This document shows, in pieces, positions 34,575 to 42,754 of a stretch of DNA of 64,000 nucleotides (its first letter is position 1; each line of letters opens with the position of its first letter). The DNA is taken from assembly GCA_947598325.1 (NCBI GenBank), contig CANQFD010000005.1, forward strand, positions 1 to 64,000. The letters are read 5' to 3'. The stretch comes from an uncultured Bacilli bacterium. GTDB lineage: Bacteria; Bacillota_I; Bacilli_A; RF39; UBA660. The translations under genes were made by a program, and so were the position numbers. Below the pieces are notes generated by a model. It did no database searches. It saw only the letters and a program-made list of their open reading frames with translations, and had not been told where the DNA came from.

Positions 34575-35738
34575 TTATTTCAATAATTTATCAAATAATT
34601 TCTTATATTTATTTACTATTATATCCCATGTATAATCTTCTTTTATTCTTTTTTTAGCAAGATCTCCGTAATTTGCATAATCCTTTGTTTTGAAATTTTC
34701 CACCTTGTTTATAACTTCAACTAAAGATCCCTCTTCTTTTGAAAAATATAATGTTGATTCTTCTCCTACTTCCTTATTATATGATACATCATAAAGTATA
34801 TTTATATCTGTTATACTAAGAGCTTCTAATAATGATGGATTTGTTCCACCCGCAGAATGACCATGTATATATGCTTTAGCATTTTTTCTAAGTCTTCTAA
34901 GAATTTCATCATCATAGATAGATCCAACAAATTTTATTCTTTTATCTTTATCAAAATTTGTTAATTTTAATAATTTTTTATAGAATTTATTTTTTTCCAC
35001 ATTTGTAACTATTACTAAATCTTTTTCAGTATTTGACTTCATAAATTCTCTAATAATTAAACCATAATTATTTTCTGGAACGAATCTTCCTACTATTAAA
35101 TAATATTCTCTAGGTTTTATATCATATTTTTCCATAAATTCCTTAGTATTTTTGTCAATATCTTTTAGATCATTTAAATATGCACCATATGGAATAAATG
35201 TTGTAGGAACATTATATTTTTTATATTTGTCCTTTACGTATTCTTCAATTGATTTAGAATCACAAACAACATAATTGGAAGACTTAATCATTGTTCTTTC
35301 AGATATTTTGAAACATTGTTTAATCCACCAAGCCCACTTTTCTCTTTTCCATTCAAGTCCATCTGGATTAATAATTATTTTCACACCCATTTTATTTAAA
35401 CTTTTATGAATCAGTGTAAATAATGGTCCTACTCTGCATCCTAGTATATACATAATAACGTTATTTAATTTTTCTTTTTTGATATATTTTTTATAATACA
35501 AGGTTGCGATTATTGTAAATGTAAACATTGTAACAAACCCTTGCTTTGGAACATATATTTGTTTACAAATTACTCCATTTCTAACTTCTTCTTTTTTTCC
35601 TTTTTCATGTGTTAACTCTGGTACAAAAAATCTTGTTTCTTTATCATTATAATTATTTATTAAATTTGTTACAAAAGTTTCCCAACCACCGTATTTACTC
35701 TCATAACCTCTTGCACCTATTATTATAATATTTTTCAT
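34575..35738 (-). CDS. Rhamnosyltransferase, DUF1972/GT4 (Cps2T/WchF-like)
   Basis: This 387-residue GT-B enzyme opens with the DUF1972 signature GARGYESKYGGWETFV, shared by the Cps2T/WchF beta-1,4-rhamnosyltransferases of streptococcal capsules and by RgpA-like enzymes. It continues with INPDGLEWKR-KWAWW and a GT4 donor half (VGRFVPENN, GHSAGGTNPSLLEAL). It should move rhamnose from dTDP-rhamnose to a lipid-linked sugar on the inner membrane face. It overlaps the GT2 gene before it by 4 nt. rmlD follows, in keeping with the donor. Confidence 0.85.
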   Translation of the reverse strand: MKNIIIIGARGYESKYGGWETFVTNLINNYNDKETRFFVPELTHEKGKKEEVRNGVICKQIYVPKQGFVTMFTFTIIATLYYKKYIKKEKLNNVIMYILGCRVGPLFTLIHKSLNKMGVKIIINPDGLEWKREKWAWWIKQCFKISERTMIKSSNYVVCDSKSIEEYVKDKYKKYNVPTTFIPYGAYLNDLKDIDKNTKEFMEKYDIKPREYYLIVGRFVPENNYGLIIREFMKSNTEKDLVIVTNVEKNKFYKKLLKLTNFDKDKRIKFVGSIYDDEILRRLRKNAKAYIHGHSAGGTNPSLLEALSITDINILYDVSYNKEVGEESTLYFSKEEGSLVEVINKVENFKTKDYANYGDLAKKRIKEDYTWDIIVNKYKKLFDKLLK

Positions 35739-36601
35739 TTTTTACCTCCAAAACTACGTATTATATGATATAAAAATGAGATTATATAACTTATATAATA
35801 AGTAAGTCTTAATAAGATAATACCAAATATATTTAGTTTATTATATTCTTTTTCGTAATATCTTTGACTATCTTTAAGAATTTTATATTTTTTTAAAGAA
35901 TTTATACTCTTATCAATACTTACTGATAAATTATGAATCACCTTTATTTCATTATCAACATAAGTATTCATGTTATTATCTTTTAATTTTTTTCCAAGAA
36001 TATTTTCTTCATAATACAAAAATGTATTTTCGTCAAAATAATTTACTTTTTCTAAAGATTTTTTTCTAATTATAAAGAAACATCCGGATACTACATCTAC
36101 TTTTGTTAATTTTTTATTATAATTTTTATCATCATATAAAAGTCTTTTTTTAGAATACCTTTGTACAAAATTTATATTAGAAAGTAAATCGTCTAAAAAT
36201 GTAGGTAATTTCCATCCTCTAAATATTTCTCCATGTTGAATTATATTAGGTGAAATTAAATCTATATTTTTATTTTCATCTAAATCTTTTTTTAGGTTTT
36301 CAATATCTGAATCTTTTAAAATAATATCTGGATTAGAAATAATTATATAATCGATTTTAAAATGTGAAATAAGATATTTTATACCAAAATTATTGCCAGA
36401 AGAATAACCTGTATTTTCTTTTGTTTCTATAATTTTGATTTTTTCATTTTCGTATTTTTTTAGTTTATATGATGCTTTATCATTAGGACAATTATTAACA
36501 ATAATAATATGATCTAAAGATTTGAAGTTTTTTATTTGATCTAACATATATTTCGTTGTTTCATAATCATTATAATTTAATATTACTATACCTGTTTTCA
36601 T
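35735..36601 (-). CDS. GT2 glycosyltransferase, rhamnosyltransferase-like
   Basis: This 288-residue GT2 enzyme has GIVILNYNDYETT, IIVNNCPND, NTGYSSGNNFG and ISNPDIIL as the metal site, with LYYEENILGKKL on the acceptor side and a hydrophobic C-terminal end (about 255-280) that may sit in the membrane. The layout is like RgpB and other rhamnosyltransferases. It is translationally coupled to the DUF1972 enzyme (4-nt overlap) and lies 13 nt after the polymerase-transferase fusion. AAGGAG precedes the ATG. Confidence 0.83.
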   Translation of the reverse strand: MKTGIVILNYNDYETTKYMLDQIKNFKSLDHIIIVNNCPNDKASYKLKKYENEKIKIIETKENTGYSSGNNFGIKYLISHFKIDYIIISNPDIILKDSDIENLKKDLDENKNIDLISPNIIQHGEIFRGWKLPTFLDDLLSNINFVQRYSKKRLLYDDKNYNKKLTKVDVVSGCFFIIRKKSLEKVNYFDENTFLYYEENILGKKLKDNNMNTYVDNEIKVIHNLSVSIDKSINSLKKYKILKDSQRYYEKEYNKLNIFGIILLRLTYYISYIISFLYHIIRSFGGKK

Positions 36602-36614
36602 GTTTACTCCTTCA

Positions 36615-38897
36615 TTATTTAAATACTTTCAAAATTTGATTTTTTGTATTTTTAACATCATATTTAATTGCTGTTTCTCTTGCTTTTTTAACTATTTTTT
36701 CTTTTTGTTCATCATTTAAATTTTCATATTTTAATATTTTATTTTTTAGATCTACTTCATTTTTAGGTTCAAAAAAGAATCCGTTTTTATTATCTATCAA
36801 ATAATCAGTAGGTCCAAAATTTTTACTTGCAATTACAAATATTTCACATGCCATAGCTTCAAGACCTACAAGTCCTAAACTTTCAGAATATCTATAAGTT
36901 GGAAATATAAATAAATCAAGTGAATTGTAAATATCAACAAGTTCTTCTTGAGAAACAAGATTTCTTATTTCTAAATATTTATCAATATCAAGTTCTTTTA
37001 TTAAATCTTTCATAATTGGTTCTTCTGATCCACTACCTACAATTAAGAACTTCTTATTTCCTATTTTATTTTCTTTTTCTAACTCTTTTATAGCTTTTAA
37101 AAACACATCATATCCTTTATTTTTTTCTATTCTACTAACATATCCTATATAATGTTTATTTACGTCTAATCCACAACTTTTTTTAGCCTCTTCTTTATTT
37201 TTTTTCTTAAATAATGAAGTATTTACTCCTCCAGATGGATATACTGTCATCTTGTCATCTTCTAAACTATAAATTTTAATCATTAATTTTTTAAAATAAT
37301 TTGAAGGCACTATAACATGATCTGCATATTTTAAATATTTTTTACTTCTCTTAATATTCTTCTTTTCATTATCTAAATCAGGAACAACATCATTACCATG
37401 TACATTTAATATTAATTTAGTATTTTTTGAAGTAATTTTTGGTAAAATTGCACCTAGTGTTGAATGAGAAATATAATGAACATAAATATAATCATAATTA
37501 TTAAATATACCCTTAATAATTGTTTTTAAATATAAATTTATATATGAGAACAATTTTTTTATTTTACTATCTTGCTTATACATTACTACTATATCAACAT
37601 TAAAATTATTAGCCTCTAATAATTCTTTTGTATTTTTAACAAAAGACCCATAATGTTTATATTTCTTACTAGGATACATATTAGAAACAAGTAATATATT
37701 CTTTTTATCAATTTTAATACTATTTTTATTTAGTATTACTAATAATGCTATAAATATTGACACCATAGGTTGACAAAGCACATGCCCTGAAACTAATGAC
37801 ATTAAAATAAATAAAACTAAACTAAATTTATACTGATGTTTCAAATTCACATTCTTCATTGATAAAATAATAATGATTATCCAAATTGTAAAACCAAAAA
37901 CTCCAATGCTATAAAATATATCAAAAATATCAAGTTCACTATTTTTTGCAATTTGAGATACTCCAATTCCATATAAATGAGCATATTTATCTTGATTTAT
38001 ATAAATTTCATTAATATTTTTTAAATACGTTAATCTATTTGAAAAAATTAATTTATCCACTGCATTAATAGAAAGTGCATCGGAAACTGTATTAATTTTA
38101 TAATAATCTTTTGCTATTTTAAAATTTTTATATATTACTGTTTTTGGTAATATTAATATTATTAAAATAGTAAACATTATTGGTATAACAAAAAATAAAT
38201 ATTTTAATTTTGTTTTTATAATTTTATATTTATTTATAAAATATTTTATAATATAAAACCAAAATACTATAATAACACCTAAAAACATAGTTTTTGTTCC
38301 AAGAAGCATAACTACTATTAATAATTCAATATAAAACAATAATTTTAATATATAATTTTTTGAATTTATTACATAATTTAGTACAATTGGTAAAAGACCT
38401 ATAAATATCGCACTTAATTCATTACCTGAATAAAATAATCCTAAATATCCCCCTTTGTGTTCCGCTGGCTTATATAAACTATAACCTGTATTAAATATAT
38501 AAGGTACTATTATAAAATTCAAATATATTAGGTATATATAAAAAATAAGTTTATCATCAATATTTTTATTTTCATATTTATAAAAGAAGAATATCAAAAT
38601 AGGTAAATAAAATATTTTTATAACATTTAAAACTTCTTTTATTAAATCATTTTCAGTATGAATTAAAGTATGCATAATTTCTAAAAGAAAATATAAAATA
38701 AATATTATTATACCTTTTTTTCCATAATTATTTTTAATTAAATATACAATTGTAATTAAAAAGAATATTCCTCTTAATAAAACTCCAATTGACATAAAAT
38801 CTATGTCATTTCTAATTTGAAAAGATGTTATAACGTCAAATATTGGTCCAAAGAGTAGAAACAATATAACAAATTTATTAAATAGTTTATTATGCAT
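36615..38897 (-). CDS. O-antigen ligase/polymerase-like protein fused to GT4
   Basis: Residues 1 to about 400 of this 760-residue protein form a membrane domain with 11-12 helices and a long outer loop, like Wzy/WaaL polymerase-ligases. Residues about 403-760 are a GT4 domain (ILLVSNMYPSKK, LNVHGNDVVPD, YVSRIEKNKGYDV, IFPTYRYSESLGLVGLEAMA). Combining chain assembly at the inner face with polymerisation or ligation at the outer face in one chain is unusual. It is the first gene of the rhamnan-type unit with the two rhamnosyltransferases. The weak ribosome site is GGTGG. Confidence 0.82.
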   Translation of the reverse strand: MHNKLFNKFVILFLLFGPIFDVITSFQIRNDIDFMSIGVLLRGIFFLITIVYLIKNNYGKKGIIIFILYFLLEIMHTLIHTENDLIKEVLNVIKIFYLPILIFFFYKYENKNIDDKLIFYIYLIYLNFIIVPYIFNTGYSLYKPAEHKGGYLGLFYSGNELSAIFIGLLPIVLNYVINSKNYILKLLFYIELLIVVMLLGTKTMFLGVIIVFWFYIIKYFINKYKIIKTKLKYLFFVIPIMFTILIILILPKTVIYKNFKIAKDYYKINTVSDALSINAVDKLIFSNRLTYLKNINEIYINQDKYAHLYGIGVSQIAKNSELDIFDIFYSIGVFGFTIWIIIIILSMKNVNLKHQYKFSLVLFILMSLVSGHVLCQPMVSIFIALLVILNKNSIKIDKKNILLVSNMYPSKKYKHYGSFVKNTKELLEANNFNVDIVVMYKQDSKIKKLFSYINLYLKTIIKGIFNNYDYIYVHYISHSTLGAILPKITSKNTKLILNVHGNDVVPDLDNEKKNIKRSKKYLKYADHVIVPSNYFKKLMIKIYSLEDDKMTVYPSGGVNTSLFKKKNKEEAKKSCGLDVNKHYIGYVSRIEKNKGYDVFLKAIKELEKENKIGNKKFLIVGSGSEEPIMKDLIKELDIDKYLEIRNLVSQEELVDIYNSLDLFIFPTYRYSESLGLVGLEAMACEIFVIASKNFGPTDYLIDNKNGFFFEPKNEVDLKNKILKYENLNDEQKEKIVKKARETAIKYDVKNTKNQILKVFK

Positions 38898-38912
38898 ATT
38901 ACCACCAAAATA

Positions 38913-38921
38913 ATTATAACA
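38913..38921 (-). promoter_or_regulatory. Extended -10 promoter of the polymerase-GT4 unit
   Basis: TGTTATAAT on the minus strand, about 16 nt before the ATG; the -35 at 17 nt (TTTATG) is weak. Confidence 0.5.
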
Positions 38922-38932
38922 CGTATAATTAT

Positions 38933-38975
38933 AAACATAAAGATTTTCGAATTAAAATTTTAAATCTTTATGTTT
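38933..38975. repeat. 14-bp inverted repeat upstream of the polymerase-GT4 gene
   Basis: Perfect arms of 14 nt (38933-38946 and 38962-38975) flank a 15-nt spacer. The repeat overlaps the -35 position of the predicted promoter, so it could be an operator or a leader hairpin. It has no T-run of terminator type. Confidence 0.6.
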
Positions 38976-39015
38976 GAAAAATTATTTATCATATCTTTTA
39001 TAAATATATATAATA

Positions 39016-39050
39016 AAAAGAAGGATAGCATCCCGCGTATCCTCTTTTTT
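39016..39050. terminator. Bidirectional terminator
   Basis: Arms AAAAGAAGGATA and TATCCTCTTTTTT close a GC-rich loop (CATCCCGCG), with T-runs on both strands. It ends the 42495-39099 unit about 50 nt after its last stop codon. Confidence 0.75.
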
Positions 39051-39098
39051 AACATATTAACTATCATGTCATTATTATATTGTGCAATAAAAATTTTT

Positions 39099-40517
39099 TT
39101 ATTCATTTAAAAATGATTTTCTTTCTTCTTTTAGTTTTTTTCTCTCTTCTTTTTTTGATGTATTAAAGTTTTTTTCCTGTATATCTTGATTATTTTTTTT
39201 ATTATTAAGTTTTTCTACTTTGGATATATATTTCTTTTTTAATTTAATATTTTTTGATAGTGATTTTATCCACAATATAAATAGTATAAATATTCCTATA
39301 CCAATTATTAAAAATACGGTTTTTATTTTTTTAACTAGGTTTATATAAATAATTGATTGTTCATTATAAAATCTTTGAAATGTTTTTTGATCCAGATCAT
39401 ATAAATAAAATCCTTTTTCTTTTGAATCTAAATTTAGTGCATATACAAGTCTAAATCTAGAATTTTCACTTAATGCATAGCCATCTATTGTTTCATCATT
39501 TATTTTAAATTTTATTTCATTATATTTATAAGGAATTTCCACATTTTTTTCTGGTTTTAATATAAGTAATTTTAAATTCCCATTACTAAATTCGTTATAT
39601 TTTGTGTATTTTCCATTTTTATAGATATATAAACCTGGTTTATTATCTTCATCAATAAGTACTACAAGTGTATAATTTGTATCTTTACTTTTATATACTT
39701 CTACTTCCTTATTATCTATTTTAATAACTGCTTTTTCATAACCAGCTGGTGCATCTATTCCATTTATTTTTCTCATTATTTTATATTTTTGACCATTTAG
39801 TTTAACAGTAATTGGATTTTTTTCAGATACAGTTACGTTAATAATATATGTTCTAATAGCACCATTTTCTGCTTTTACATTTATTTCAAGTTTATTAACA
39901 CCTAAATCTACTTCTTTTTCCCCTGCGCCCTCTACACTTGCCTTACTATCAGTTGCGATTGCTTTTATATCTATTTTTGTTTTTTCATCACTTTTTATAT
40001 CTACATTATATTCTAGAGTATCTTTATTAAATTCTGGTGTTAATGTTAAGCCATCTATTTCTAAAGATTTTAAACTATTATCTGAACTTTTGTTATTTTC
40101 TTCTTTTTTAGTCGTTGTTGCACCTTTTTCTACAACTTTAATAGTACATGATGTATTAGGAAAAGCTTTTATTCCATCATATCCTGCGATTGTTCCATTT
40201 GAAGTTATAGTAACATTTCCTACATCTACTGCTTTAAATTTATATGTATAACTTATACTTTTGGAAAAATCATTTGATATACTTCTAGAATCTGCTCCAC
40301 CTGAATATTTTAATTTTGATTCATCGTTTGAATATGTTGTTATATCCCAATAAACTTCATCGGAAGAATTTCCACTTATTGTAACAGAAATTGTATTTCC
40401 TACCTTAACTGTACTTGGTGCAGAACATGACAAACTTCCAGATGGTGCTGCTAAAGCTGGTTTTGGTACTAAAGCTATTAATAAAATTGCCAATAAACCA
40501 TATATTTTTTTCTTCAT
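39099..40517 (-). CDS. Cell-surface anchored protein with cohesin-like and cadherin-like domains
   Basis: This 472-residue protein has a signal peptide (to about 23, ALA-A). A beta-rich domain follows (about 25-130; KVGNTISVTISG, KLKYSGG, YTYKFKAVDVGNVTIT), whose pattern recalls cohesins. Next is a cadherin-like beta-sandwich (PF12733 type; SLKSLEIDGLTL-TPEF, YNVDIKSDE, about 150-235) and a further unassigned region. A membrane helix (about 405-425) leads to a lysine/glutamate-rich cytoplasmic tail. It is 13 nt downstream of a gene whose product ends in a dockerin, so it may be that enzyme's membrane receptor. The cohesin call is by pattern only. Confidence 0.6.
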   Translation of the reverse strand: MKKKIYGLLAILLIALVPKPALAAPSGSLSCSAPSTVKVGNTISVTISGNSSDEVYWDITTYSNDESKLKYSGGADSRSISNDFSKSISYTYKFKAVDVGNVTITSNGTIAGYDGIKAFPNTSCTIKVVEKGATTTKKEENNKSSDNSLKSLEIDGLTLTPEFNKDTLEYNVDIKSDEKTKIDIKAIATDSKASVEGAGEKEVDLGVNKLEINVKAENGAIRTYIINVTVSEKNPITVKLNGQKYKIMRKINGIDAPAGYEKAVIKIDNKEVEVYKSKDTNYTLVVLIDEDNKPGLYIYKNGKYTKYNEFSNGNLKLLILKPEKNVEIPYKYNEIKFKINDETIDGYALSENSRFRLVYALNLDSKEKGFYLYDLDQKTFQRFYNEQSIIYINLVKKIKTVFLIIGIGIFILFILWIKSLSKNIKLKKKYISKVEKLNNKKNNQDIQEKNFNTSKKEERKKLKEERKSFLNE

Positions 40518-40530
40518 ACTTATCCCTCTT

Positions 40531-42495
40531 TTATTTTGTTATTTGTATTTTTCCAAGCATATGAGCTCTTACCATAGCTAAATCTGATATATCAACTTTA
40601 TCGTCGTTATTTACATCAGCGGCATCAAATAATACCGTATCAAAACTTATTTTACCAAGCATATTTGCTCTTACCATTGCTAAATCTGATACATCTATTG
40701 ATCCATCTGCGCTAGGATCTCCATTTATTACGATTACATATGTAGTATTATTTATTATTAGTTTATCCCCTGTTGAAATATTTCCTGTTAAGGCATCTGA
40801 ATTATATTTATTTTTTATTACTACAGATGAAGGATTATACTTGTTTTTTATAGTAGATATTAAATTTTCTCTCTTATCACCAAGATTAAGACCATATATA
40901 TTATTATTTCTATTATTTAAACCTAAACCACTTATTATTTGTGAAGGATCAATATTTTGTGTACTAGGATTGCTTGCATTATTTTGATTATTGTTAGTTG
41001 ATGAGTTTGATTTATTAATTGTTACATTATATGTTTTTTGATTTCCATTAGATGCAGTTACAACAACTGATATAATTGTACTATTTGAATTTAAATTATA
41101 GTTACCTGTTCCTTTAACTGAAGAATATGGACTTGCTTTTTCTGCTTCTACTTTTACTGAATTTACACTACTATCTACAGTACATGTATAATTAACAACT
41201 GATGAGTAGAAATTAAATGAACAACTGCTAACTTTTAATGATTTTAATGAGTTATCCCCATTTTCATTTATACTAAGAGTTGTTGAGTCAGGCATATTAT
41301 TATATACAGGTATTTTAAATGTTAATGCCTCGTTTAATTTACCAGCATTATGATAGGTTAAATATGCGTTATAACTTTCCCCAGGAAGTACTCGAACATT
41401 TGCCATGTACTGATTTCTATATAATGCTTTATCGTTGATTGTATTAAATTTTTGATAGTAATTAGTATCTTGTCCTGATGAAACATAGTTATTACTTATT
41501 ACACTAGCTCCCCCATTTATAGCAGCTTGTGGGGTTGTCCAATTATTTGCCTTTGCAGTTTCTAAAGCTTTTCTATATATTTCATCAGTACTTGAACCAC
41601 TTGCATTTACATTGAAATAGTTATAATAAGTTTTTCCATCACTTTGCATTTTTGCAGTTAAGCCTCTTCCATCTGCCCCTTGTTCTTGAATAACTCTTGC
41701 TATTAGAGATATAGGATTAACTTTATAAGTCATTCCTGCCGAAATAAAAGCTCCCTCTAATCCTTCTAAAAATGTACCTTTAACCATATTTGCAACAGCA
41801 GTCTGAGTATGTATATTAGGATCATATGATTGTTCCTCAAACATAAATATTGTATTTTCTGTAAGCCAATTTCTTGGATCTATATAAAATTCTATTGTTT
41901 GTTTGCTAGCAGCATACCACCCTGGTTCAAATTGTTTATATACTCCATTGTTATATGCTTCTCCATCTGTTGATCTAAGTGCAGTATATGGACTATTAAT
42001 TAGGTTTTTACTAACTGGAGAATATTCACCATTTATTACATCATTAAATGATAATCCATTACCATATTTAGATACTTTAAATTCCCAAGTTGGATGTATT
42101 GCATGAAGTTTTTGAAGTGGTAATATATAACTTTCTGGAAAACCTTTTTGTCTTAATACATTAGCATAATTATCGTCTGTTGTATATTGTCTATAATCTG
42201 TTAAATAATTATTTGAAATCCATCCTACGTAATTGTTTGAATAATAATTTCCTCTTACCTTTTTAAATCCATTTGTTTCCTCTATTACTTCAAGTCTTGC
42301 TGGTGCTTTTACAAGTATACTTGATTTATCAACATCAGTCATTATTTCTCCACCTGGTGTTTTTCTAAAATATGATGGTTCATTTACTGTACAAGTTGTA
42401 AAGGTAGTTGAAGCATGTACAGTCTTTACATTAAAAAGCATAAATATAAATGTAAATGAACATAAAATAATAATTTTCTTTAAAAACTTACTCAT
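40531..42495 (-). CDS. Glucosaminidase with SH3, cadherin-like and dockerin domains
   Basis: This 654-residue secreted protein has a signal peptide (to about 28), then an SH3-like domain (about 35-100). An N-acetylglucosaminidase (GH73 type) domain covers about 150-390, with its catalytic-type glutamate in ARVIQEQGADGRG. A cadherin-like beta-sandwich (about 415-495) and an asparagine/serine linker follow. A type I dockerin (about 585-654) carries two calcium loops, DPSADGSIDVSDLAMVR and DVNNDDKVDISDLAMVR. The enzyme hydrolyses peptidoglycan glycan strands. The dockerin predicts docking to a cohesin; the neighbouring gene at 39099 has a candidate. It is the first gene of the unit. Confidence 0.88.
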   Translation of the reverse strand: MSKFLKKIIILCSFTFIFMLFNVKTVHASTTFTTCTVNEPSYFRKTPGGEIMTDVDKSSILVKAPARLEVIEETNGFKKVRGNYYSNNYVGWISNNYLTDYRQYTTDDNYANVLRQKGFPESYILPLQKLHAIHPTWEFKVSKYGNGLSFNDVINGEYSPVSKNLINSPYTALRSTDGEAYNNGVYKQFEPGWYAASKQTIEFYIDPRNWLTENTIFMFEEQSYDPNIHTQTAVANMVKGTFLEGLEGAFISAGMTYKVNPISLIARVIQEQGADGRGLTAKMQSDGKTYYNYFNVNASGSSTDEIYRKALETAKANNWTTPQAAINGGASVISNNYVSSGQDTNYYQKFNTINDKALYRNQYMANVRVLPGESYNAYLTYHNAGKLNEALTFKIPVYNNMPDSTTLSINENGDNSLKSLKVSSCSFNFYSSVVNYTCTVDSSVNSVKVEAEKASPYSSVKGTGNYNLNSNSTIISVVVTASNGNQKTYNVTINKSNSSTNNNQNNASNPSTQNIDPSQIISGLGLNNRNNNIYGLNLGDKRENLISTIKNKYNPSSVVIKNKYNSDALTGNISTGDKLIINNTTYVIVINGDPSADGSIDVSDLAMVRANMLGKISFDTVLFDAADVNNDDKVDISDLAMVRAHMLGKIQITK

Positions 42496-42518
42496 AATAC
42501 TGCTACTCCTTTTATTAA

Positions 42519-42527
42519 ATTATAGCA
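42519..42527 (-). promoter_or_regulatory. Extended -10 promoter of the glucosaminidase unit
   Basis: TGCTATAAT on the minus strand, about 24 nt before the ATG; no good -35 box. Confidence 0.5.
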
Positions 42528-42701
42528 AACAATTTGTAATCAAAATAATTTTTTTGTAAAAATATTTAAAAACATGTAAAATATATGTTAATAATATAAT
42601 TATAATTTTTTTAATAGAGAACTTTATATATATTGGTATTCATGATATAATACTGTATATCATAATAAATAAAATATCAATGAGCTAACCTTTTGCTATA
42701 A

Positions 42702-42730
42702 TTGTATTTTAATTTAATTAGATGTATAAT
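42702..42730 (+). promoter_or_regulatory. Promoter of the LCP gene
   Basis: -35 TTGTAT (42702-42707), a 17-nt spacer and -10 TATAAT (42725-42730), with GGAGG following at 42743. An extended -10 (TGCTATAAT, 42694-42702) just upstream is an alternative. Confidence 0.65.
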
Positions 42731-42754
42731 ATAAAAGTATTCGGAGGAACAAGT

